NCBI RefSeq assembly: GCF_001458215.1
Contig: NZ_CYTW01000001.1
Location: 1,426,001-1,490,000, forward strand
Direction: 5' to 3'
Origin: Shimia thalassica
GTDB taxonomy: Bacteria > Pseudomonadota > Alphaproteobacteria > Rhodobacterales > Rhodobacteraceae
Length of the DNA: 64,000 nucleotides
Part shown: piece by piece, positions 46,139-54,445 of the stretch
Numbering within the stretch: the first letter of the stretch is position 1
How the letters are laid out: every line of letters starts with the position of its first letter
The notes under the pieces: model-generated
What the model saw: the letters and a program-made list of their open reading frames with translations, nothing else
What the model was told of the DNA's origin: nothing
The model's database searches: none
Position numbers and translations under genes: made by a program

Positions 46139-46393
46139 ATGTCTGAAAACCTGTCCCGTCTTGCCGTTGAAGGCGCGGAAATCACGGTGCGCGTCACGCC
46201 CAAGGCCTCGCGCAATGCAGTCAAAGTCGAAGACGGTCAGATTCGCGTCTATGTCACCACGGTTCCGGAAGGGGGCAAGGCCAACGCCGCAGTTCAAAAA
46301 GTGCTGGCCAAACAGATGGGTCTTGCGAAATCCCGTCTTGTTCTGATCCGGGGGCAAACTGCGCGGGACAAGACCTTTCTGGTGTCGTCCTAG
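46139..46393 (+). CDS. DUF167 (YggU) family protein
   Basis: 84 residues; matches the small DUF167 fold ('ITVRVTPKASRNAV', 'VYVTTVPEGGKANAAVQKVL', 'VLIRGQTARDKTFLV'). Function unknown; broadly conserved. The start is ATG 46139 close to GGAGCCGG upstream. Its last 4 bp overlap the end of a convergent small gene. Confidence 0.9.
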   Translation: MSENLSRLAVEGAEITVRVTPKASRNAVKVEDGQIRVYVTTVPEGGKANAAVQKVLAKQMGLAKSRLVLIRGQTARDKTFLVSS

Positions 46394-46635
46394 CCGGTCT
46401 TGCCGTCCTGTTGCAGCTTGTAAACCCCTTCAGGCAGGTCCAGCGCAGCGGCCAGTTCCTGTATCTGGTGCAGGGAAAACGAGATTTTCTGAACCGTGTC
46501 TGTGCGAGGGTCCAGCTGTTCTACCGTGATCACGTCCTCAAACATATTGATGGTGATGTCTTCCATCAAATTTACAGAGCCCTCGTCAACGAGGGTGACC
46601 ACTGTGGCGTCAAATTCGTGCTCGATACTGAACAT
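46390..46635 (-). CDS. Hypothetical acidic small protein
   Basis: 81 residues from ATG 46635 with GGAGAC just upstream. The product is acidic with regular beta/alpha character ('FDATVVTLVDEGS', 'DVITVEQLDPRTDTVQKISF', 'IQELAAALDLPEGVYKLQ'). I do not recognise a named family, but codon use and the well-placed ribosome-binding site support a real gene. It ends against the DUF167 gene, overlapping it by 4 bp. Confidence 0.65.
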   Translation of the reverse strand: MFSIEHEFDATVVTLVDEGSVNLMEDITINMFEDVITVEQLDPRTDTVQKISFSLHQIQELAAALDLPEGVYKLQQDGKTG

Positions 46636-46742
46636 GTCTCCAGCGTAACGGCTTGTTTGACAATGGCAAGCACAATGCACTGGAAACCCTGGGCACATCG
46701 TCATAAGTTTGAATATGTAAGCAGTTGATATGGACTTGTTTG

Positions 46743-47450
46743 ATGCGCTGGATTGCTCTTGTTGCCGCTTTTTCTGTTGTTGCCGCCTGTGACACACCGA
46801 CGGACACGGCCCCCAAGCCTGCGCCGACAACCACGAAATCAACCGTGTCACGGCTTAGCGTGGATCAGGCCACCAAACGGCTTGGCCCCATCAAACGCCG
46901 GATGGAACCGATTGCAGAAAGCGAATGCCGTGCCCGTACCAGCGGCGCGAATTGTGATTTTCGCATCTCCGTCGATCAACGTCGCGATGTTCCGGCAAAC
47001 GCCTATCAATCGGTTGATTCAAACGGACGCCCCCAGATCACCTTCACTGCGGCGCTGATCTCCGACGTGCAGAACGATCACGAACTGGCCTTTGTGATGG
47101 GGCACGAGGCCGCGCACCACATCGCGGGGCACCTGAACCGTCAACAGGCCGATGCCGCGGCGGGTGCATTGATTGTGGGCGTGCTGGCGGGGCTTGCCGG
47201 TGCCAATGCCGCAACACTGGATGCCGCGATGGATGCAGGGGCTTTGGTCGGATCACGCGCCTATTCGAAAAACTATGAACTTGAGGCTGATCGCCTCGGA
47301 ACGGTGATCACCAAAAAGTCCGGGTATGATCCAGTTCGCGGCGCCCAGTATTTCACACGCATCCCTGATCCGGGCAATGTGTTCCTTGGCACCCATCCGC
47401 CCAACAACCAACGCATCCAGACCGTGCGCCAAACCGCAGCCAAGATGTAA
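46743..47450 (+). CDS. M48-family metalloprotease, lipoprotein
   Basis: 235 residues from ATG 46743. A lipoprotein signal is clear ('LVAAFSVVAAC', lipid-modified C16), so it is membrane-anchored facing the periplasm. The zinc motif HEAAH is at residues 121-125, with the third ligand in 'ELEADRLG', as in M48 peptidases. Such proteins take part in envelope quality control (BepA/LoiP-like). A glycine/alanine-rich segment after the active site may touch the membrane. The next gene begins 4 bp after its stop codon. Confidence 0.9.
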   Translation: MRWIALVAAFSVVAACDTPTDTAPKPAPTTTKSTVSRLSVDQATKRLGPIKRRMEPIAESECRARTSGANCDFRISVDQRRDVPANAYQSVDSNGRPQITFTAALISDVQNDHELAFVMGHEAAHHIAGHLNRQQADAAAGALIVGVLAGLAGANAATLDAAMDAGALVGSRAYSKNYELEADRLGTVITKKSGYDPVRGAQYFTRIPDPGNVFLGTHPPNNQRIQTVRQTAAKM

Positions 47451-47453
47451 GCG

Positions 47454-47819
47454 ATGCTGCAACTCTTGAATGTGGTCACTGACCGCGGGTCGAAATATGC
47501 CGTGTCCGGTGGCCCCGTGACAAACCGCAAAGACATCGACGCCTTTCTGAAACAGCTCAAACGCGACCGCAAATTCGCCAAGGCCACCCACAACACCTGG
47601 GCGGCGCAGTTGTCCAACGGGACACCCCTGAAAGGCGATGATGGCGAAAGCGGCGCAGGCATGGTGATCGTGCGCATGCTGGAACGCGAAGGCCTGCAGG
47701 ATCACGTTATCGTTGTAACCCGTTGGTACGGCGGCGTTAAACTGGGCGGAGACCGGTTCCGCCGCGTGCAGGATTGCGTGCGCGCCTATTTGGAAGAACT
47801 GCCCCCCTCGGCAGGATGA
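47454..47819 (+). CDS. IMPACT/YigZ N-terminal-type protein (UPF0029)
   Basis: 121 residues, covering only the N-terminal UPF0029 domain ('GSKYAVSGGPV', 'ATHNTWAAQL', 'DDGESGAGMVIVRMLER', 'VIVVTRWYGGVKLGGDRFRR'). Longer YigZ proteins carry a second domain that is absent here. IMPACT-type proteins are linked to translation control in eukaryotes; the bacterial role is unknown. It starts 4 bp after the M48 peptidase gene and probably shares its mRNA. Confidence 0.88.
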   Translation: MLQLLNVVTDRGSKYAVSGGPVTNRKDIDAFLKQLKRDRKFAKATHNTWAAQLSNGTPLKGDDGESGAGMVIVRMLEREGLQDHVIVVTRWYGGVKLGGDRFRRVQDCVRAYLEELPPSAG

Positions 47820-47907
47820 CGCGCAGCAATCGCAGGGTTGATGCAGGTCAAAGGAGCAGAAATCACGGCATGATACGGTCGGTTTTAACGCCAGACCGGA
47901 GGTCCAT

Positions 47908-48171
47908 ATGCCAGATACTGCAGTTCTCAAACATCACGTCGATCTTTTGGATCGGACCGCGACGCGGCTGGGTGTTGATCTTCAGGACGCCGCCATTTCC
48001 GGACAGTTTGCCTTTGACGACATCGCGGATGCCGTGCTGCGCTGTACCCAATGCCCCCAGCCCGAAGCCTGTGAAAGCTGGTTGGCAACGGCCCCCTCGG
48101 CACCGGAACAGGCGCCGCATTACTGTCGCAACCATGATTTGCTGACAGCCCTGCAAGGAGCGGCAGAATGA
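47908..48171 (+). CDS. DUF6455 family protein, copy 1
   Basis: 87 residues. Cysteines at 46, 49, 55 and 73 form C-x2-C-x5-C-x17-C ('LRCTQCPQPEACESWL', 'HYCRNHDLL'), the shared pattern of this family, which suggests a metal or iron-sulfur site. No membrane segment. It is the first of four related genes; its stop overlaps the next start by 4 bp, so the genes are translationally coupled. Function unknown. Confidence 0.8.
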   Translation: MPDTAVLKHHVDLLDRTATRLGVDLQDAAISGQFAFDDIADAVLRCTQCPQPEACESWLATAPSAPEQAPHYCRNHDLLTALQGAAE

Positions 48172-48446
48172 AGCCCCTTGGAGATCAGAATGCACATTTC
48201 TGGCTGATCCAACGCATGGCGCGCGCCACGGAAACGGATCTGGTCAAGGCGATGCACAAGGCCAAACTGACCCAGAGCGACTGGGCCGATATGGTGCAGG
48301 AATGTCGCCACTGTGACTGGTCCGCAGGCTGCGAACGCTGGTTGGGCCGTCAGGACCACGACGCGGCCGCCGACGTCCCCGAGGCCTGTCGCAATCACAC
48401 CCGTTTCGAAGCGCTCAAAACCGCTCTGGAGGAGCTTGAAGAATGA
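48168..48446 (+). CDS. DUF6455 family protein, copy 2
   Basis: 92 residues. It has the same cysteine frame at 46, 49, 55 and 74 ('CRHCDWSAGCERWLG', 'EACRNHTRF') and an N-terminal helical part 'DQNAHFWLIQRMARA' closely related to copy 3. It overlaps both neighbours by 4 bp. Function unknown. Confidence 0.82.
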   Translation: MKPLGDQNAHFWLIQRMARATETDLVKAMHKAKLTQSDWADMVQECRHCDWSAGCERWLGRQDHDAAADVPEACRNHTRFEALKTALEELEE

Positions 48447-48712
48447 GCCATACCGCACCTTTGGGCGATCCCGCCCTGCATTTCTGGTTAACCCGCAGCG
48501 TCGCCCGCTCGATGGGCGTGTCCCTTGGCGACGCCATGGCCGAAGGCGTCCTGTCCAAGAAAGACTATGCCGATCTGGTCACGAACTGCCGGCGCTGTGC
48601 CTTGGTGGCCCATTGCGAGGCTTGGCTGGGCGATCAGGGCAACGGCGCACAAACCGCGCCAGACGGCTGTATGCACGCAGACCTATTCGACCACTTGAAA
48701 CAACAGGCCTAG
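48443..48712 (+). CDS. DUF6455 family protein, copy 3
   Basis: 89 residues with cysteines at 49, 52, 58 and 76 ('NCRRCALVAHCEAWLG', 'DGCMHADLF'). The N-terminal 'LGDPALHFWLTRSVARSMGV' is the typical beginning of the family. It overlaps copy 2 by 4 bp. Function unknown. Confidence 0.85.
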   Translation: MSHTAPLGDPALHFWLTRSVARSMGVSLGDAMAEGVLSKKDYADLVTNCRRCALVAHCEAWLGDQGNGAQTAPDGCMHADLFDHLKQQA

Positions 48713-48736
48713 GGGCCATCACCGAGAGGCAACACC

Positions 48737-48991
48737 ATGGGTATCTTCAAAAAACTGGACGATCATTCGGATCTGATGGGCAAAATGTCTGACAAGGTCG
48801 GCGTAGACTGGGCCGAGAAAATCTCGGAACACCCTGAAATGGCGCGCCAATATCGCACCGCCGTCATGACCTGCACCCAATGCAAAAGCGTTGGCGAATG
48901 CAAAGGCTGGCAGGCCACGCATGACCACGCAGATGCGGCGCCGGACTATTGCCTGAACAAGGACCTTCTGGCCCAGCTTGCGGCCGATTGA
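48737..48991 (+). CDS. DUF6455 family protein, copy 4
   Basis: 84 residues with cysteines at 46, 49, 55 and 72 ('TCTQCKSVGECKGW', 'DYCLNKDLL'). It differs from copies 2 and 3 in its N-terminal part ('GIFKKLDDHSDLMGKMSD') and starts 24 bp after copy 3 with its own GAGAGG ribosome-binding site. Function unknown. Confidence 0.82.
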   Translation: MGIFKKLDDHSDLMGKMSDKVGVDWAEKISEHPEMARQYRTAVMTCTQCKSVGECKGWQATHDHADAAPDYCLNKDLLAQLAAD

Positions 48992-49052
48992 TCCCGATCG
49001 CCCCCCTTGCATCAGAAATCGCCTTCGGCCCATCCTCTGGGCCGGAGGGGAC

Positions 49053-49409
49053 TTGATCACTTTCCTGAAACGTTTGCGCCTTCGGGCGATCTGGAGCTGG
49101 GCCGGTGTTGTACTGGCCTGGAAGGAGGAACATTCCTTTCGCTCTTGGGTCTGGGCCAATCTGGTGTCCGGTGGGTTGGCCTTCTGGTTGCCCCTTGAAA
49201 CAGCCGAGCGCGCCCTGATCTTGGCACTCGGCGTTCTTGTTCTGGCGGCGGAACTGTTCAACACCGCCATCGAACGCGCGGTTGATTACATCTCTGAGGA
49301 ACCGCACCCGCTCGCTGGCCAAGCCAAAGACGCCGGCAGCGCCGCCGTGGCAGTCACCGCCGTCGCAGCAGGTGTGGCATGGGTGGTCGTGTTGTTGGGG
49401 CTTTTCTAA
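49053..49409 (+). CDS. dgkA: Diacylglycerol kinase (prokaryotic, membrane-integral)
   Basis: About 118 residues if started at TTG 49053, which has GGAGGGG directly upstream though at short spacing; a longer in-frame start at 48978 gives an unlikely N-terminus. Three membrane helices and the family core are present: 'AWKEEHSFRSWVWANLVSG', 'ERALILALGVLVLAAELFNT', 'AIERAVDYISEEPHPLAGQA', 'KDAGSAAVAVTAVAAG'. The glutamates in 'AAELFNTAIE' are the catalytic and Mg-binding positions. It phosphorylates diacylglycerol to phosphatidic acid. It is the last gene before the AT-rich nuclease islet. Confidence 0.88.
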   Translation: MITFLKRLRLRAIWSWAGVVLAWKEEHSFRSWVWANLVSGGLAFWLPLETAERALILALGVLVLAAELFNTAIERAVDYISEEPHPLAGQAKDAGSAAVAVTAVAAGVAWVVVLLGLF

Positions 49410-49528
49410 CGAACCTTCGGTCGGCTTTAACCGAAATTGCCTCTATCTCTCAAGATTGAGATATTTCACCTTTTGATTGATTTTGAAGGAGGTCTCATTC
49501 TACCTTGGAGGTAATTTTGGAGAGTATT

Positions 49529-50866
49529 ATGACGAGACCAGATTATTTGATTCAAGGCGAACCTTCTCGCTTATTCCCAGTTCTAGCGACGACATCCAAA
49601 GAAGGGCGAACGACTTCGATAGTCTTGGCATGTATGACATTGATTCACGAATTTGGGGCCGAGTTGCTGAGTTCTCTTGGTCAAAGAATTGGTGTTCGAA
49701 GTCGTCTTGAAACGTTTACCGAAGTTGTTTTCAAAGGCCAAAAGTTGGACACGAAAAATCGACCTGATGGTTTGATTATTCTTAAAACAGGCGGTCGAGA
49801 ATGGAAGGCGATGATCGAGGCGAAAGTTGGCAATAACCCCATCACCGCTGAGCAAATTGAAAAGTACAGAGAGATTGCAAAAGAACACAAGATTGATTGT
49901 GTAGTTACCATTTCCAATCAGTTTGCGACCACTCCAACGGCTCATCCAGTAGAAGACGTTCGTAAAAGTAGGTCTAAGATCCCTGTTTATCACTGGTCCT
50001 GGATGTACATTCGTACGATGGCTGATTTGTTGATCAGAAATGAAAACGTAGAAGATGATGACCAGAGTATCTTGCTAAAAGAACTCATTAGGTTCCTGAC
50101 CCATGAAAGTGCAGGGATCAAGGGCTTTGACAGGATGCCTCCAGAATGGAGCGAACTAAATCGCCATGTCTCGGCTGGTGGAAAAATATTGGCTAAGTCG
50201 CCCGAAGCCATTGCTGTCATTGAAGCATGGCATCAAGAAACAAAAGATTTGTCTCTTATTCTCAGTCGGGACACAGAAACAATTGTTCGGCAAAGATTGT
50301 CACGAAAACATATGAATGATCTGGTTGAGCGCCAAAAAGAAGAGCTGCGACTATTACGAGAAAACCATCAGTTGAAGTTAAGCTTGGACATCCCAGATGC
50401 TGCTGCACCTTTAGAGGTAATTGCAGATCTCAATCGCAGGGCCTTAGAAGCGGGCATGACGCTAAGGGCACCAGAGGATAAAAAATCTTCAAAGGCTCGA
50501 CTGAATTGGTTGCTTAGGCAGATTAGAGCTGAGTCCGATGCTGATGTTTATGTTCGCTTTTGCTGGCCAGGTAGGAGTGAGGACACAACACATTCTTTGG
50601 CCGACTTAAGGGCTGATCCTGATCTATGTGAAAAAGACAAAAATGGCCTGCAAGTAGTGAGTTTTCACATTTACATAACGAAAAGATTGGGCGGCAAATT
50701 CACTCAACAAACGAACTTCATCGTAGAATTAGAACAGCTCGTGCCATTCTTTTACAAAGAGATTGGGCAAGACCTAAATGTTTGGCGAAAACCGGCTCCA
50801 CGAATTAAGGAAACGGCTGCTAAAGATGATTTTGTAGAACCTCTAAATGAGGATGATGCTGAATAG
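49529..50866 (+). CDS. Probable PD-(D/E)XK nuclease, AT-rich single-gene islet
   Basis: 445 residues from ATG 49529 (TTTGGAGAG just upstream). Residues ~75-135 show a PD-(D/E)XK core: D80 in 'NRPDGLIIL', E97 and K99 in 'AMIEAKVG', then Q109 and Y113 in 'QIEKYREIA', and a strand 'CVVTISN'. The remaining ~300 residues include a helical, coiled-coil-like stretch ('LVERQKEELRLLRENHQLK') and a C-terminal alpha/beta part I cannot name. The DNA is plainly richer in A and T than the genes on both sides, and the gene stands between core genes dgkA and rimO, so transfer is likely. It might be a stand-alone restriction-like or phage-defence enzyme. No methyltransferase or partner gene is next to it. Nuclease activity is inferred from motif only. 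Confidence 0.7.
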   Translation: MTRPDYLIQGEPSRLFPVLATTSKEGRTTSIVLACMTLIHEFGAELLSSLGQRIGVRSRLETFTEVVFKGQKLDTKNRPDGLIILKTGGREWKAMIEAKVGNNPITAEQIEKYREIAKEHKIDCVVTISNQFATTPTAHPVEDVRKSRSKIPVYHWSWMYIRTMADLLIRNENVEDDDQSILLKELIRFLTHESAGIKGFDRMPPEWSELNRHVSAGGKILAKSPEAIAVIEAWHQETKDLSLILSRDTETIVRQRLSRKHMNDLVERQKEELRLLRENHQLKLSLDIPDAAAPLEVIADLNRRALEAGMTLRAPEDKKSSKARLNWLLRQIRAESDADVYVRFCWPGRSEDTTHSLADLRADPDLCEKDKNGLQVVSFHIYITKRLGGKFTQQTNFIVELEQLVPFFYKEIGQDLNVWRKPAPRIKETAAKDDFVEPLNEDDAE

Positions 50867-50877
50867 GATTTAGTTTC

Positions 50878-50901
50878 GGCCGCCACGGTGAAATGGCGGC
50901 C
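50878..50901. terminator. Hairpin after the nuclease gene
   Basis: GGCCGCCA and TGGCGGCC are exact inverted repeats around an 8-nt loop, 11 bp after the stop. No T-run follows. Confidence 0.6.
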
Positions 50902-50919
50902 CGATTGGGGTCAAACCCT

Positions 50920-50960
50920 TTTGTACAAAACGGACAAAGGCCCCAGAATTTTTGTACAAA
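50920..50960. repeat. Twin TTTGTACAAA palindromes, 31 bp apart
   Basis: The 10-bp palindrome TTTGTACAAA occurs at 50920-50929 and 50951-50960, about three helical turns apart, in the gap between the convergent nuclease and rimO genes. They lie on one face of the helix and look like a regulator or recombination site, but no promoter faces from here. Confidence 0.55.
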
Positions 50961-50986
50961 CCGAAAGGTTTAAGGTACGCGGCGGG

Positions 50987-52393
50987 TTAGGGGCGCAGGG
51001 CACCCCAGAGGTCATATTCGCCCGCTTCGTCAACCTCGACCGTCACGATATCCCCGACGCTCAGACCCTCGGTGCCTTCATCGATGAACAGGTTTCCGTC
51101 GATTTCCGGCGCGTCGGCCTTGGTGCGGCAGGTCGCGATGCCGTCATCGTCGATGTCGTCGACAATCACATCCATGACCTGTCCAACCTTGGCTTCCAGC
51201 TTAGCTTCAGAGATGGCCTGTGCCTTCTCCATAAAGCGGTCCCAGCGGTCTTGTTTGATCTCTTCGGCCACATGATCCGAAAGGGCGTTTGACCGTGCGC
51301 CATCGACATTTTCGTATTTAAAACAACCCACTCGGTCCAGTTGTGCTTCGTCCATCCAGTCCAGAAGGTGCTGGAACTCGGCCTCGGTCTCACCGGGATA
51401 GCCGACGATAAAGGTCGACCGCAGCGTGATGTCCGGACAGATCTCGCGCCACGCGGCGATCTCGGTTAGGGTCTTGGCTGTGTGGGCAGGGCGCGCCATG
51501 CGTTTGAGCACATCAGGGTGCGAATGCTGGAACGGAATATCCATATAGGGCAGCAGCGCATTGTCAGGATCCGCCATCAGCGGGATCAGGTCGCGCACAT
51601 GCGGATAGGGATAGACATAGTGCAACCGCACCCACAGGTCCTTGGCGTTTCCAAGTTGTCCAAGTTCGCGTGACAAGTCTTTGATATGGCTGCGAACTTC
51701 CCCCTCTTTCCACGGGTTCATGTCGTATTTGCGATCCAGACCATAGGCAGAGGTGTCCTGCGAGATCACCAGCAGTTCACGCACGCCATTATCAACCAGC
51801 TTTTCCGCCTCTCGCAGGATGGCGTGGGCCGGACGGCTGGCCAGTTTTCCGCGCATGTCAGGGATGATGCAGAACTTGCACTTGTGGTTGCAACCTTCTG
51901 AAATCTTTAGGTAACTAAAGTGTCTGGGCGTAAGACTGACGCCGGTTGCGGGCAGCAGGTCAATGAACGGGTTCGGATCGGGTGGCACGGCGCCATGCAC
52001 AGCGTCCAGCACCTGTTCGTATTGGTGCGGGCCGGTCACGGCGAGCACTTTGGGATGCGCGCCGGTGATGTATTCGGGTTCCGCCCCGAGGCACCCCGTC
52101 ACGATAACCTTGCCGTTTTCCTGAATCGCTTCGCCAATCGCCTCAAGGCTTTCGGCCTTGGCACTGTCAAGGAACCCGCAGGTGTTCACGATCACCGCAT
52201 CCGCACCGGAATAGTCGGGCGAGATGCCATACCCCTCGGCGCGCAGACGGGTCAGGATGCGCTCACTGTCAACAAGCGCCTTGGGACAGCCCAAGGACAC
52301 CATACCGATGGTGGGTTGGCCGGGACGGGCGGCTTCCTGTGCCACGCGGGCATTGGCGAGATCGGGGCGAAGTTCTGGCGGATTGCTGGTCAT
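50987..52393 (-). CDS. rimO: Ribosomal protein S12 methylthiotransferase
   Basis: 468 residues from ATG 52393. The N-terminal UPF0004 domain has cysteines 36, 72 and 101 ('[13 protein letters not shown]', '[11 protein letters not shown]', '[10 protein letters not shown]') for one [4Fe-4S] cluster. The radical-SAM motif C168-x3-C172-x2-C175 ('[18 protein letters not shown]') carries the second. A C-terminal TRAM domain follows. It methylthiolates the conserved aspartate of ribosomal protein S12. '[13 protein letters not shown]' and the S12-type motif pattern separate it from MiaB. It is divergent from the AsmA-like gene. Confidence 0.95.
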   Translation of the reverse strand: MTSNPPELRPDLANARVAQEAARPGQPTIGMVSLGCPKALVDSERILTRLRAEGYGISPDYSGADAVIVNTCGFLDSAKAESLEAIGEAIQENGKVIVTGCLGAEPEYITGAHPKVLAVTGPHQYEQVLDAVHGAVPPDPNPFIDLLPATGVSLTPRHFSYLKISEGCNHKCKFCIIPDMRGKLASRPAHAILREAEKLVDNGVRELLVISQDTSAYGLDRKYDMNPWKEGEVRSHIKDLSRELGQLGNAKDLWVRLHYVYPYPHVRDLIPLMADPDNALLPYMDIPFQHSHPDVLKRMARPAHTAKTLTEIAAWREICPDITLRSTFIVGYPGETEAEFQHLLDWMDEAQLDRVGCFKYENVDGARSNALSDHVAEEIKQDRWDRFMEKAQAISEAKLEAKVGQVMDVIVDDIDDDGIATCRTKADAPEIDGNLFIDEGTEGLSVGDIVTVEVDEAGEYDLWGALRP

Positions 52394-52494
52394 GGCGCGG
52401 ATATAGGGGATTGAGGCGCATTTGGGAATTGCTGAATTGCCTGTGCGGATTTGTAGGCATAGGCTGATCTTCAAATCAGTGGTGTGAGGTTCCC

Positions 52495-54423
52495 ATGCGT
52501 TTGATCCGTGTGTTGTTGATGGTGGTCGTTGTTGTGTGCGTCGGGCTTGTGGCGCTTGTGCTGGTGCTTCCCGGGGAAAAGATCGCGCGGATCGCGGCGG
52601 ATCAGGTCAAGGCGCAAACCGGTCGTGATCTCAACTTTGAGGGCGACGTCGGCATCAGCTGGTATCCGGTTTTGGGCATCTCGACGGGGGCTGTGACCCT
52701 GTCGAATGCGGATTGGTCCACGGAAGGCCCGATGTTGACGGCAGACAGTCTGGCGATTGGTGTGGATGTGGCTGCGTTGGTAACGGGCGATATCCGCATC
52801 AAAAAGGTCGAGGCCTTACGCCCGGATGTGGTTCTCGAGGTTGATGCCGACGGGCGGGCGAACTGGTCGTTGTTCCCAGAAACGGCCGCAACGGACACGC
52901 CAACCACGACCGAGGACACACCAGCATCGGGTGGATTGTTTCTTGAGAAACTGACGATCAAAGACGCGCGCCTACGCTATGTCGAGGCAGGCACTGCCGT
53001 GTTTGATATGGCAAACAGCGATGTCTCTCTGGACTGGGCCGCGCCGGACGAACCTGCCGATGTCACGCTGATTCTTCGTCCGGCTGGGCAAGACATCACT
53101 GTGTCCGCGCGGCTGGCTGATCTGCCGGCCCTGCTTGGCGGCGAGGTGGCGGCGCTTTCGGCGGATGTCACGGTGGCGGGGGCCACGTTGGCGTTTGACG
53201 GGCGCGCGGGGCTGGATTCACAAGCCGCTGGTCAGCTAACGGCGGATGTGCCCAATCCCGATAAGGTGTTAAAGGCACTGGGGCAGGCTGCCAGCGGGCA
53301 GATAGACCCGTTCAACCTGCGTGGCCAGGTCACACTGACAAAAGAGGGCCAGCTGAGCCTGAGAGACACCACAGTCATGGCTTTGGGCAATACCCTGACC
53401 CTGCAGGCGGATGTCTTCACAGACGGCGAACGGCCCAAAGTGAACGCCCAGATTGCGGCGGGTGTGTTGGACCTGTCATCCTTTGCACAGCCGGCAGAGG
53501 CGGATGTGCCGGCGCAAAGCGCAGACAACAGTTGGTCAAAAGAGGTGATTGATGCCTCTGCACTTGGTCTGGTCGACGGGTCAATTGCGATTGCCGCTTC
53601 CGGGATTGATCTGGGAGATCTAACGCTGGGCGCGTCCCGTATGGCGGTGTCGATTGACCGGTCACGCGCGGTGTTCGCCTTGCAGGATATCTCGGCATAT
53701 GGGGGCAAGGTCACGGGCGAATTTGTTGCAAACAACCGCAACGGGCTGTCTGTCGGAGGCAAAATCCGCGCCGATAATGTCGAGATGAAAACCCTTCTCA
53801 GCGATGCGATGAAAATTTCCCGTTTCGCAGGAAAGGCAACCGCGCAGGCTTCGTTTCTGGGGGTCGGTAACTCGGTCTATGACATCATGAATACGCTCAA
53901 AGGCAGTGGATCTGTGGATGTGGGGCAGGGCACCATATCGGGGATCGATCTGGACCGGCTGTTGCGCAGTGGCGTTTCCGGAGGCGGGACAACGGTATTT
54001 GACAGCCTCTCGGCCACATTGCAGATCGAGCAGGGCGTTCTGAGCAATGATGACCTGTTGCTGGATTTGCCCAGCGTTCAGGCCAAGGGAGAAGGTGTTG
54101 TCGGTCTTGGGCAACGCACGTTGGATTATCTGTTTACACCCCAGATCAAACGCGATGACCAGCAGGGGCTGGCAATTCCCGTGCGCATCAATGGCAGCTG
54201 GGATGATCCGAAAATCCGACCACAGCTGGACAAAGCGCTTGGGGTTGATCTCGAGGCGGAAAAAGAACGCCTGAAAGACGAGGCCGAAACGCGCGCGCAA
54301 CAGGAAATAAGCGAACGGCTGAACTTGCAACCGGAAGTGGGGCAGTCCACAGAGGACGCAATAAAGGATTCTCTGGAAGACAAGGCGAAATCCAAACTTC
54401 TGGAGCTGCTTGGAGGTGACTGA
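52495..54423 (+). CDS. AsmA-family envelope protein
   Basis: 642 residues with one N-terminal membrane helix (residues ~4-27), then a long periplasmic beta-rich body. The AsmA N-terminal pattern is clear ('[20 protein letters not shown]', '[19 protein letters not shown]') and the C-terminal AsmA_2-type region ends with 'LDYLFTPQI' and '[15 protein letters not shown]'. AsmA-like proteins are thought to move phospholipids to, or keep balance in, the outer membrane. The charged tail ('[18 protein letters not shown]') is helical. Alone on the strand, it precedes the MFS gene by 22 bp. Confidence 0.9.
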   Translation: MRLIRVLLMVVVVVCVGLVALVLVLPGEKIARIAADQVKAQTGRDLNFEGDVGISWYPVLGISTGAVTLSNADWSTEGPMLTADSLAIGVDVAALVTGDIRIKKVEALRPDVVLEVDADGRANWSLFPETAATDTPTTTEDTPASGGLFLEKLTIKDARLRYVEAGTAVFDMANSDVSLDWAAPDEPADVTLILRPAGQDITVSARLADLPALLGGEVAALSADVTVAGATLAFDGRAGLDSQAAGQLTADVPNPDKVLKALGQAASGQIDPFNLRGQVTLTKEGQLSLRDTTVMALGNTLTLQADVFTDGERPKVNAQIAAGVLDLSSFAQPAEADVPAQSADNSWSKEVIDASALGLVDGSIAIAASGIDLGDLTLGASRMAVSIDRSRAVFALQDISAYGGKVTGEFVANNRNGLSVGGKIRADNVEMKTLLSDAMKISRFAGKATAQASFLGVGNSVYDIMNTLKGSGSVDVGQGTISGIDLDRLLRSGVSGGGTTVFDSLSATLQIEQGVLSNDDLLLDLPSVQAKGEGVVGLGQRTLDYLFTPQIKRDDQQGLAIPVRINGSWDDPKIRPQLDKALGVDLEAEKERLKDEAETRAQQEISERLNLQPEVGQSTEDAIKDSLEDKAKSKLLELLGGD

Positions 54424-54445
54424 TGCGACACCCTGAAAGGCCGTT

